Positions 18,101-24,628 of a stretch of 37,336 bases of DNA are shown here, piece after piece. Positions within the stretch are counted from its first letter, which is position 1; each line of letters begins with the position of its first letter. This DNA comes from Phycisphaerae bacterium. Lineage in GTDB: Bacteria; Planctomycetota; Phycisphaerae; UBA1845. The stretch is from the NCBI GenBank assembly GCA_029260255.1, contig JAJDDR010000104.1:1-37336 (forward strand), given 5' to 3'. The position numbers and the translations under genes are program-made. Under the pieces are notes generated by a model that saw only the letters and a list, made by a program, of their open reading frames with translations, was not told where the DNA came from and did not search any database.

Positions 18101-18446
18101 GGGAGACCTCAAACCAGAACGGCGTGAACGGTCCGTGCTCACCGAGCAACACGCCGTTGAGCCGGAACGTCCCGCTTCCGGCGATGCCGTCGAAGTGCAA
18201 CAGTGCGACGCTGTCAGGGATCTCGAATTCGAGGGTGAATCTGCGGACGTAGGTGGTGATGCCGTTGACCGGCTCGAACGAAGCGGGAACGCCGAACTCC
18301 AGCGGCTCTTCACCCTCGACCTGGCGCGTCCACGGACCGACCAGCGTTATCTTCTCACCAGCCCGCGCGAGCGGAAGCGCCGCGAGCACTGCGGCGAAGA
18401 CGCAGAGTTGCAGTTTGTGTCGGCGTTTGCAGGAATGAGCGATCAT
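15102..18446 (-). CDS. GH2-like barrel fused to PD40 propeller and Ig-like repeats
   Basis: 1114 residues with a Sec signal peptide (1-29). Domains in order: GH2 sugar-binding beta-sandwich ~35-165 (GSGTFRLNGVLLGEHGPFTP, PWVNYAGIIRNVYIQ); Ig-like ~170-275 ending LWSPDNPKLYYL; TIM barrel ~278-590 (LNGELTFLKGICRHDIYG, GANYVRLIHYPH). PD40/TolB-like propeller repeats follow at ~610-870 (SDPSVTAGGDVMYLSSDRPG, EPSISADGNTLYFTSGRPGG, EPEISKDGNFLYFTGIRDGG). Then come a bacterial repeat domain ~885-970, a BIG2-like domain ~975-1065 and a C-terminal hydrophobic segment ending in arginines. The usual GH2 acid/base motif WSxGNE reads WLSGNA (Glu replaced by Ala399), while the nucleophile-like Glu482 (IAELGFEG) remains. 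It is therefore probably a carbohydrate-binding or altered-activity protein. Secreted or surface anchored. Confidence 0.85.
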   Translation of the reverse strand: MIAHSCKRRHKLQLCVFAAVLAALPLARAGEKITLVGPWTRQVEGEEPLEFGVPASFEPVNGITTYVRRFTLEFEIPDSVALLHFDGIAGSGTFRLNGVLLGEHGPFTPFWFEVSQFLRPVGEENELIVEIDDRRGTDTIPFEDAPWVNYAGIIRNVYIQFAHKCAVLRARVQYSFGDEAYRTVLGEVTVDLVGKPGVEVNLFGGVLDGEPGVWDFVDDLENEVPVVLDDHGLARVVLPFFVANPDLWSPDNPKLYYLWVGATVGGLIVDETLDRIGFRDIQVDEQRILLNGELTFLKGICRHDIYGLAGFTGSPEQMEDEMIRIKLMGANYVRLIHYPHTPKILELADEIGLMVSCEVPAWANFFDPAIREKLYLMYEEMIVRDMNHPAVIMWLSGNARARPMPYAKEAQELAKRLDRNRLASYVIDNDEYDPDAVNADIAFIEEAGLDVYMKVTFWLYYLEFLQDAWTNFPKDIPIVIAELGFEGNNDEPVIITPEGDELDVTEKQQVSAVSEMLEGWRPHLPFYAEEEHISGMAVYNWQDLRWPDITRFLPNHIPSLHFGLTYEDGTEKEVLATVADYYTTMPTEFVGLATEASAGVEELFDDARNLSPDVNQLNRDSGPSVSSSGNRIYYASDGPDFVSLPKLMVTDLRDGEWQEGRLLDIPQETEFFAFRRSPCISYDERTLYFTRALLSGIFVAQTRIWQSKFVNGGWRAPEDMGDVINHPDAIGVTSDPSVTAGGDVMYLSSDRPGGHGGTDLWVAERIDGEWQFPRNLGAPVNSVHNDAEPSISADGNTLYFTSGRPGGVGSSDIWVTHNVDGQWTEPKNLGPRVNSTGSDREPEISKDGNFLYFTGIRDGGHGLSDIWFAPVPGAPAPSDISSAVSIELTSNNPGTVIVVTPADVEHQSDGAADPSLTRRFRAGTPVTVAVAPTFNGLGFVRWIVDGETREDGVTGLSFTLREPVVAEAVYAIPEAAEIDGPDTLSFNGAPPFESTERYSASVRFANGSTRTVRSGVVWSVDDEAVATIDASSGILTPRPMDGTSEIVLSARVRVAGFELPVASKTLRLEGVVTGDPTASVRGLPGACGALGMAFLALSAMGRFALGLMPRRPGR

Positions 18447-18571
18447 ATTGCCCCGGGTGTTTCCCCGCGTCCGTTTGGCGAGGATTCAGCAAGATTCCTC
18501 GCTACGCTCGGATTGACCACGCTCCGTTCAGACTTCTCTTCGATCTCCGCGTTCTCCCGTGGTCGGTCACC

Positions 18572-19810
18572 TCAGATAAACTGCTTCAGATCCTCGAATC
18601 CGTACGCGTCCTGCTCGATGCGACGGCCGCGCACGGGGTGGAGAACGCGGTGCATCGCCAGATTGTGCAGCGAGAAGCCGCAGTCATGGCAGCGGCATCC
18701 CGGTATTTCCTTTTCGGCGAACGGCAGGTTGGTGTTCTCCACCCGGAACTTGCGGTATTTTTCCCCGTACCAGATGTCCTTGAAACGGTCCATCTTGAGC
18801 GTGCCCAACGCCCGCAGGCATTCGCAGCACGGGTTCACGGTCCCGTCCGCGAGAATGATACTGAAGAACCAGCCAATGTAACAGGGAACCTCTGAATAGA
18901 CGTCCTGAGTGCCCTTGTAAATCCGGGCCCGAGAGAGAAAGTAGTCGGCGTTCGTCGCGATACCGAATTCGTCCGCCAGCTTGACGGCGCGATCGAGACA
19001 CTGGGGCATCTCGGTCTTCTCCTCCTCGTTGAGCGCGAGGAACTTCGTCCCCTCGTAGGTGCTGATACCGATGAAGTGTGCCTTCTCGGCGCCTACCTCG
19101 TGCGCCACGCGCACCATGTCCTCCAATTCGCGAAAGTTGTTGTTCTGAATCACGAAGCTGAGGTGCAGCCTCGGATAGATCGTGCCGGCCTCACGCTTCG
19201 CCTCGGTGATCAGTGACATGGTACGCTTGATGGTCTCAAACGCGTCCGGCGGCGTGTTCAGGTGGATCGCACGGTACGTCGGTGTGGTGCCGGCGTTAAG
19301 GCTCACGTACATCTCATCCACGCCCAGTTCCACCAACCGGCGCGCATCATCGTCACTCACCAGCGAGCCGTTCGTCGTGATCGAGACGACGAAACCCCGT
19401 TCCTTCGCGTAGGTGACCATATCCATGAAACGCTTGTGGAGAAACGACTCGCCGCGCCCGATGAACTTGATCTTCCGTGTCCCCATCGCCTCCAGGTCGT
19501 CCACCAGGTCGGTGAACATCCCGTAGTCCATGTGCGCTTTGTTGCGGTCGATCTCGGGGTGTTTGGTGTAGTACTCCTCGGAGATCTTGTCCGTGAAGGG
19601 CGCGTCCTTGGGAACGAAGCTCGGCTGGTCCCAGCAGAACGTGCAGCGATAGTTGCAGCTGTTCACCACGCCGATCTGCACGTACAGCGGACCGGCAAAA
19701 ACCTGGTCCTTGGTGCGTGCCCCCAGCGCCACCTTGGCCTGATGCTGCAATCGCCCCAGCCGCTGGATCACCGGGATCTTGCGGATCGATCCGTTGACAT
19801 GCGTACCCAT
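18572..19810 (-). CDS. Radical SAM protein with SPASM-type C-terminus
   Basis: 412 residues. The radical SAM [4Fe-4S] motif CNYRCTFC is near residue 52, after LYVQIGVVNS. SAM-binding regions include FIGRGESFLHKRF and SITTNGSLVS. The C-terminal third carries further cysteines arranged like a SPASM auxiliary cluster domain: PCYIGWFF, VNPCCECLRALGTLK (with FKDIWYGEKYRKFR), and PGCRCHDCGF. SPASM proteins modify peptides or, in glycan clusters, sugar or lipid substrates. Here the gene lies 47 bases downstream of a phosphoglycosyl transferase-like gene on the same strand, which suggests a role in glycan or glycolipid decoration. Substrate unknown. Confidence 0.87.
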   Translation of the reverse strand: MGTHVNGSIRKIPVIQRLGRLQHQAKVALGARTKDQVFAGPLYVQIGVVNSCNYRCTFCWDQPSFVPKDAPFTDKISEEYYTKHPEIDRNKAHMDYGMFTDLVDDLEAMGTRKIKFIGRGESFLHKRFMDMVTYAKERGFVVSITTNGSLVSDDDARRLVELGVDEMYVSLNAGTTPTYRAIHLNTPPDAFETIKRTMSLITEAKREAGTIYPRLHLSFVIQNNNFRELEDMVRVAHEVGAEKAHFIGISTYEGTKFLALNEEEKTEMPQCLDRAVKLADEFGIATNADYFLSRARIYKGTQDVYSEVPCYIGWFFSIILADGTVNPCCECLRALGTLKMDRFKDIWYGEKYRKFRVENTNLPFAEKEIPGCRCHDCGFSLHNLAMHRVLHPVRGRRIEQDAYGFEDLKQFI

Positions 19811-19857
19811 GGCTCAGTGCCCCCCCCGACACTCTACGATGTCAAACCGCACGGGCA

Positions 19858-20763
19858 TCAAATCGCCTCCGCCCGTGCCGCATGCACGGCGAAGAACGCG
19901 GCGTACCGGACCTTGTAGTCCTCGCCCAGAAAGTGCCCCACCGTGATCTGTTTGCCGAAATACGCCGCGATGGTGCATGCGATGATCTTCAGATCCTCCA
20001 GGAAAACGTCGCCGCGCTCGAACACGTCCGAATAGTGATACTCGAGGAGAATGCGCTCTTCGTCGGTCACGTCGTCGCGGCCGATGCTCTGCACATAGCC
20101 CGTTAATCCCTGCGGGCTCGCGAACCGCTCGATCGTCTCGACGGCCGGACCGAGCGCGTTGATCACGTAGTCCGGGATGGGGCGGTTTCCCACCACGCTC
20201 ATCTCACCGCGCAGGATGTTCAGCACCTGCGGCAACTCGACGATCCACAGCCGCTCCAACCATCGGCCCACGCGCGTGTAGCGCGAGCAGTCCTTTGAGA
20301 CGTTGAGAAACTTGCCGTGGTGCTTGACGCTGACCAGGGCGTCCAGCCGTTTGTCGCTCCCCACGTCGAGCGTGCGCATCTTGTAGATGCGCGCGCAGCG
20401 CCCGAAACGCACGCGCCGTGTCTGCACATAGAAAACGGGCCATCCCGTGTCGACCAGAGTCGCCAGCCCGCCGATCAGAATCAGCGGGAGCGCGACCACG
20501 ACAGCCGCCAGCAGGAACAGCATATCGAACACGCGCTTGAGCAGATGATTCAACCTCGCCCGGAAACTGCATCGACGATGGATGCGAAAGTGATCCGCAA
20601 AAACGCCGTCCAAACGCCGTCTCACCTGGTCGTCATGCAGTTTCAGCGGAGCCGCGGGCTCCGGCATAGACACCGGTAGCTGCAGCCCCTGATCGCCGCA
20701 CGCGGCGTCCGAAGAAGCGCCCGCGGCGATACTCCAATTCCCATCCATACCCCGTTTTTGCAT
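19858..20763 (-). CDS. Phosphoglycosyl transferase-like protein (bacterial sugar transferase family)
   Basis: 301 residues, ATG 20763 preceded by GAGGA. The first ~70 residues are an unusual hydrophilic extension. The monotopic PGT domain follows: KRVFDMLFLLAAVVVALPLI (76-95, re-entrant membrane helix), WPVFYVQTRRVRFG, YKMRTLD, TRVGRWLERLW, then ELPQVLNILRGEMSVVGNRP. Family members move a phospho-sugar from a UDP-sugar to polyprenyl phosphate, starting exopolysaccharide or O-glycan synthesis at the inner membrane. In PglC-type enzymes an Asp-Glu dyad (DELPQ) is essential; here the Asp is Val175 (codon GTC, 20239-20241) while Glu176 is kept. Activity is therefore uncertain. It lies between two radical SAM genes in one apparent operon. 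Confidence 0.85.
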   Translation of the reverse strand: MQKRGMDGNWSIAAGASSDAACGDQGLQLPVSMPEPAAPLKLHDDQVRRRLDGVFADHFRIHRRCSFRARLNHLLKRVFDMLFLLAAVVVALPLILIGGLATLVDTGWPVFYVQTRRVRFGRCARIYKMRTLDVGSDKRLDALVSVKHHGKFLNVSKDCSRYTRVGRWLERLWIVELPQVLNILRGEMSVVGNRPIPDYVINALGPAVETIERFASPQGLTGYVQSIGRDDVTDEERILLEYHYSDVFERGDVFLEDLKIIACTIAAYFGKQITVGHFLGEDYKVRYAAFFAVHAARAEAI

Positions 20764-20850
20764 CGTTGATCCTCAGTTGCACCGATCCGGTGGATCGGGC
20801 CGCCTTGCCTCTCAGGCCGCGTCAGCGCCGGCCTGCCCACTCCGAACCCC

Positions 20851-22500
20851 CTAGACCGCGGTGCGTAGCTCCGGGGTCACGCCGATCGCCTCGCAGTGAG
20901 CCAGCGCCCTGGCGTGCAGCGATTGGAGTTCCACGTTGTCCGGGAACAGCGTCATCCCGTTCCGCAGCTCCTCGAGCATGTCCTTCGGGTTCATGGCGAG
21001 ATCCGATTTGAACTCGCCGTGCTCATCGAGGAACACCGTCTTCAACCATTCGATCTTGCGAACGCACTTGAGCTGCTCGACCGGCACCTCCGACAGCTGC
21101 AGGTCGAACGCCCCGAAACTCAAGTCCTCAAAATCCACCGTCTTCTCGTCGATCAGCCCATCGTCGACGCACTCTTTGTAGAGCACCGTTCCGGGCAGCG
21201 GGGTGACCACGGCGAACGCCGACACCGCCAAGCGAAGTCCGCGAGCGTACTCGACCGTTCGCCAGACTTCCTCGAGCGTCTCACCGGGGAAGCCGATCAT
21301 GAAGAATCCCCGGACCTCAATCCCGAGCTCCTTGGATTTCTCAACGATTGGCGGTGCCAGTTTGATGTAGTTCGGCTTCCGGACTTTCCGGAGGCGAGCA
21401 CTGTTGGCGCTCTCCACGGCGATCGTGTAGCTCTCGCACCCGCTGGCTTTCATCTTTTCCAGAAGATGCGGGCTCAGGAAATTGACCCCCAGTCCGTTGT
21501 GCGCCTCCCACGTGATGGGCAGCTTACGTTCCACGATCCCGTCGAATATCTCCTCCGCGCGAGCCATGTCGGCGGTGAAATTGTCGTCCTGAAACGCGAC
21601 GCGTTCGACGCCGTACTCCTCAACGAGGTGTTCGATCTCGTGCAGAACGTTGGCCGCGCTGCGCGTACGGTAACTTTTGCCCCACGTCACGTTCTTGGCG
21701 CAATACGTGCATTGGAACGGGCACCCGCGGGAGGTCGTCATCTGCGCCATCCGAATCGGCGTGTCGCCGTCCAGACGCAATCCCTGCGCCTTGCCGATGG
21801 CAAAGTAGTGATTCATGTCGACCAACTCACGCGCGGGATGGGGCAACACGTCCAGGTCCTGGATCCACGACGTCCGCGGCTGAACGACGAGCTTGCCGCC
21901 GCTCTTGTAACTCACCGCGTGCAACGACCCAAAGGAGCGCTTCCCCCGAATCGCCTCGAGCAATTCGAGCATCACAAGCTCACCCTCGCCGTTGACGCAG
22001 AAGTCGATGGCGGGGTCCTGGTTGATACGCTCGTAAAACGCCGACACGTGAGGCCCGCCGCAGACGACGATGATGTTCGGATCGACCTGCTTGGCGATCC
22101 GCGCGACCGTCATCATCCTGTTCTCGAGCGTCGAGAACAGGCAGCTGATCCCCACGACGTGAGGTCGACAGCGCTCGATGCGCGATCGAATCTCCTCCTC
22201 GGTGAGTCCGTAGACATACCGGTCTTTTCCGATGTCGACCAACGTCTCATACCCTTCCGACGGACAGTCGACCAGTTCCACGTCGTACCCGGCGCCCTTC
22301 AGCGTCGAAGCGACGTAGCCCAGTCCCAGTGGGTAGAGTGCCGTCTGGCGCGATTGAAACTTGGAAAAAACCATCGGCGGGAACAGGAGCTGCACGCGCT
22401 CGACCGAGCGCGATCCCCCCGCATCAAACCCGTCAGGCATGGTCTCTACGGCTCCCGGTGACGACACCACGGTCGGCAGATGTACGTCTCTGCTACCCAT
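20851..22500 (-). CDS. B12-binding-domain radical SAM protein
   Basis: 549 residues; AGGGGGT lies 5 nt before the ATG. The N-terminal region (~36-210) is a cobalamin-binding-like Rossmann domain: TALYPLGLGYVASTLKGAGY, VVGISCLFSTLENRM, IIVVCGGPHVSAF, FCVNGEGE. The radical SAM domain follows with TTSRGCPFQCTYCAKNVTWG (CxxxCxxC), VAFQDDNFTADMARAEEIFD, SYTIAVESANSARLRKVRK and RGFFMIGFPGETLEEV. Such class B proteins typically methylate or rearrange unactivated carbons, and family members also include non-B12 enzymes. First gene of the set that continues with the phosphoglycosyl transferase-like and SPASM genes, so a role in modifying a glycan or lipid is inferred. Confidence 0.88.
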   Translation of the reverse strand: MGSRDVHLPTVVSSPGAVETMPDGFDAGGSRSVERVQLLFPPMVFSKFQSRQTALYPLGLGYVASTLKGAGYDVELVDCPSEGYETLVDIGKDRYVYGLTEEEIRSRIERCRPHVVGISCLFSTLENRMMTVARIAKQVDPNIIVVCGGPHVSAFYERINQDPAIDFCVNGEGELVMLELLEAIRGKRSFGSLHAVSYKSGGKLVVQPRTSWIQDLDVLPHPARELVDMNHYFAIGKAQGLRLDGDTPIRMAQMTTSRGCPFQCTYCAKNVTWGKSYRTRSAANVLHEIEHLVEEYGVERVAFQDDNFTADMARAEEIFDGIVERKLPITWEAHNGLGVNFLSPHLLEKMKASGCESYTIAVESANSARLRKVRKPNYIKLAPPIVEKSKELGIEVRGFFMIGFPGETLEEVWRTVEYARGLRLAVSAFAVVTPLPGTVLYKECVDDGLIDEKTVDFEDLSFGAFDLQLSEVPVEQLKCVRKIEWLKTVFLDEHGEFKSDLAMNPKDMLEELRNGMTLFPDNVELQSLHARALAHCEAIGVTPELRTAV

Positions 22501-22587
22501 CTATTACCCCCTCTGCTTTGAAGCGATCCCCATGCGAAACCCGCGGCTTGTGAATCCGGCCCGCGCCGACAGGTCGCCTTCAATGAA

Positions 22588-22617
22588 ACTATAGACCCCC
22601 CGTTGGGCGAATTTCCA
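22588..22617 (-). promoter_or_regulatory. Candidate promoter of radical SAM operon
   Basis: Minus strand TGGAAA (22617-22612), 18-nt spacer, TATAGT (22593-22588), giving a leader of about 80 nt to the ATG at 22500. Both boxes match only 4-5 of 6 positions. Confidence 0.28.
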
Positions 22618-23015
22618 CGGTCTCGAAACCCGCAGGCGGTCCGCTAACCCAGCGTCACAAAAAAGAGCCGTGCCATCGTGGTCAACTGCCCCAAGGGCGG
22701 CCCTGAGATTACCCCTTTGCTTCCTTCATGCTCCTCGGCCGGAAATTAAAACAGCTATTCCTTTCTAAAGCCCGGCACCGTTGTCGATTATCTCAGCGCA
22801 AGTCAATAACATCAAGTGGATTCGGGTTTCCACCCGCCCCCAACAGCCCACTTTCTCAAGATCCCGCGTGCCGCGGCGGACAACTGTTCGCGAAAACGCT
22901 CCCCCGCGCTGATCCACCAAGCCCCAAGCCGGCGTTGCGCGAATAAAGTCGTGCTGCAAGAAAACATGCTGCCGCACGCCCGAACGCGGTTGTGGGTCCG
23001 CTTGCGCCGATTTCG

Positions 23016-23044
23016 TTGACTTCGCTGGGGGAGGTATCTACAGT
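23016..23044 (+). promoter_or_regulatory. Promoter of methyltransferase gene
   Basis: TTGACT (23016-23021), 17-nt spacer, TACAGT (23039-23044). The predicted start near 23051 leaves about 35 nt before the TTG start at 23087, with GGAGGT in between. Confidence 0.45.
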
Positions 23045-23086
23045 CGCGTGCCCGCACGAACATCGTGCCGGCGGAGGTCGACGCAC

Positions 23087-23917
23087 TTGGCAACAACATT
23101 CAAGCGGAAGCTCGTCGGGACGCTCACCGACATGGGCCTCATCGAGGTGGTGAACGAGACGCGCGGGCTGGCGACGCTCGCGGCCCCACGCGTGCTGATC
23201 GGCAACGCGCGGTACCGGCTTCGCGGCGTTACTGACGGTCTCCCCATCCCGCCTTCACGGCTCATTTACTTGGTTGCGGGAACCTACGACATCGATTGGT
23301 TCCTCACCCTGGGCCGCCGGGGACACAAGGCGATCTGCGAGGCCCTCGAACGAAACGGACTCGACGCCACCAAGTTCGACGCCATCCTCGATTTCGGGTG
23401 CGGGTGCGGGCGCGTGACACGGCACTTTTCGAAACTCGACGGTGTCGAGATCCACGGATGCGACTACAACGGGCGACTGGTCAACTGGTGCGCCAAGAGC
23501 CTCACCTTCGCGGACTTCAGCACGAACCAACTCGCACCGCCGCTGCCCTACCCGGACAACAAGTTCGATCTGGCCTACGCCCTGTCGGTGTTTACGCACT
23601 GGGGGCAGGATTTCCAATTTGCGTGGATCGACGAGATGCGCCGCGTCATCAAACCCGGCGGGCATCTTCTCATGACCACGCACGGCGAGTCCTACCTCCC
23701 GGGGCTGTCCAGCGAGGAACGTGATTCGTTCAACGACGACCAACTCGTAGTGCGCCGCGCCCATCTCGCCGGTAAGAACATCTGCACGACGTTCTATTCT
23801 GAAAAATACGTGCGCGGGCACCTCACCCGAGGGTGTGAGGTCGTCGACTTCGTCCCGCAGGGTGCCAAGGGAAACCCGACTCAGGATCTCTACCTCCTGA
23901 GATTCGACGGTCCCTGA
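23087..23917 (+). CDS. SAM-dependent methyltransferase (class I)
   Basis: 276 residues from TTG 23087; GGAGGT at 23073-23078 is 8 nt upstream, which argues against the in-frame GTG at 23048. The SAM-binding glycine motif is AILDFGCGCGRVTRHF (about 99-114), followed by VEIHGCDYNGRLVNW with the acidic residue that holds the SAM ribose. Motif IV lies at PYPDNKFDLAYALSVFTHW and the post-motif at RRVIKPGGHLLMTTHG. It resembles methyltransferases found in cell-surface glycan clusters. It is divergent from the radical SAM/sugar transferase operon, so a role in the same glycan is plausible. Substrate unknown. Confidence 0.87.
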   Translation: MATTFKRKLVGTLTDMGLIEVVNETRGLATLAAPRVLIGNARYRLRGVTDGLPIPPSRLIYLVAGTYDIDWFLTLGRRGHKAICEALERNGLDATKFDAILDFGCGCGRVTRHFSKLDGVEIHGCDYNGRLVNWCAKSLTFADFSTNQLAPPLPYPDNKFDLAYALSVFTHWGQDFQFAWIDEMRRVIKPGGHLLMTTHGESYLPGLSSEERDSFNDDQLVVRRAHLAGKNICTTFYSEKYVRGHLTRGCEVVDFVPQGAKGNPTQDLYLLRFDGP

Positions 23918-23931
23918 ATGCTCATCGCGGC

Positions 23932-24537
23932 CTATCCGCCATCGGCGATCTCCTCGACCGAGAACTTGACGTCCGGTTCACCGGTAGCTTCATCAAACGT
24001 AACCAGCAACCGGGCGATCTTGTCGCACTCGAAACCGCCATCGCCTTGTTCGATCACGACCGGCGGCAACGTGAAATCGGGGGGCAGCGGAAGGACCTGC
24101 ACTCCGAAGGGTCCGAGATCAACCGATGCCTCCGGGGTCACGACGGCCGTGATCGTCTCGGGGCAGTCCGCTTCGACCCTTATCTCGAACTCGCCAAGCT
24201 CCTTCGTATCCTGGAATGTGCGCTCGCCGCCGTTCGGATACTGGAGTGTCACGTCGAACGCGAACATGATGTCGATTGCATCCAACGCGAAGCCAGCCAA
24301 CGGGTTCGAGTCAAGCGAGAACAGCGCCTCCAACTGCTCGCGCGTGATCTCGTTGAGCAACTCCACCATGATACGCCCGGCGAACACCTCGCCCTCCACC
24401 GGCTCGATCTCGAAGAAACCGTCGCCGTCCGTGTCTGACAGGCCGTCCGGTCCCGGCGGCGCCGCCGGTGGTTGCAAGGGGCATCCCAGGTTCATCCCGA
24501 CCAGCAACAATCCGCACAAGAACAGCTTCGTCTTCAT
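23932..24537 (-). CDS. Small lipoprotein of unknown function
   Basis: 201 residues from ATG 24537, which has GGAG 8 nt upstream; an ATG at 24564 has no such site. The signal peptide MKTKLFLCGLLLVGMNLGC ends in a lipobox (NLGC). The mature protein starts with a Pro-rich linker and a Ca-binding-like DTDGDGFFEIE. The rest is acidic and beta-rich: VTLQYPNGGERTF, LGEFEIRVEADCPETITAVV, FTLPPVVIEQGDGGFECDK. No known domain is recognised. Converges with the methyltransferase gene (14 bases apart) and lies 92 bases downstream of the GT39-TPR gene. Confidence 0.7.
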   Translation of the reverse strand: MKTKLFLCGLLLVGMNLGCPLQPPAAPPGPDGLSDTDGDGFFEIEPVEGEVFAGRIMVELLNEITREQLEALFSLDSNPLAGFALDAIDIMFAFDVTLQYPNGGERTFQDTKELGEFEIRVEADCPETITAVVTPEASVDLGPFGVQVLPLPPDFTLPPVVIEQGDGGFECDKIARLLVTFDEATGEPDVKFSVEEIADGG

Positions 24538-24628
24538 CAAACAATCTCCAAATGCGCCAAACATGCACCCTATGACCCCACGCCATGTAACTGATAGACC
24601 GCACCAAGCGCCCCGTCAACCCGAATCG

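Larger units (their letters stand above)
22501..23086. other. Divergent control region between radical SAM and methyltransferase genes
   Basis: 585 bases with a relatively AT-rich part near 22735-22815. It holds candidate promoters for both directions (22588-22617 minus; 23016-23044 plus). No gene is supported. A six-codon minus-strand frame near 22726 has a purine-rich lead but is too short to interpret. Confidence 0.5.

Noticed and set aside
17283-18881. 532-codon plus-strand frame opposite the GH2 gene
   Set aside because: Antisense shadow of a clear multi-domain gene; composition biased and it crosses the end of the gene into the next.
20896-22461. 521-codon plus-strand frame opposite the B12-type radical SAM gene
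   Set aside because: The minus-strand protein has intact cobalamin and CxxxCxxC motifs; the plus-strand translation has none.
22716-22736. Six-codon minus-strand leader peptide candidate
   Set aside because: Too short, no attenuator structure or regulatory codons visible, and it does not sit next to a gene start.
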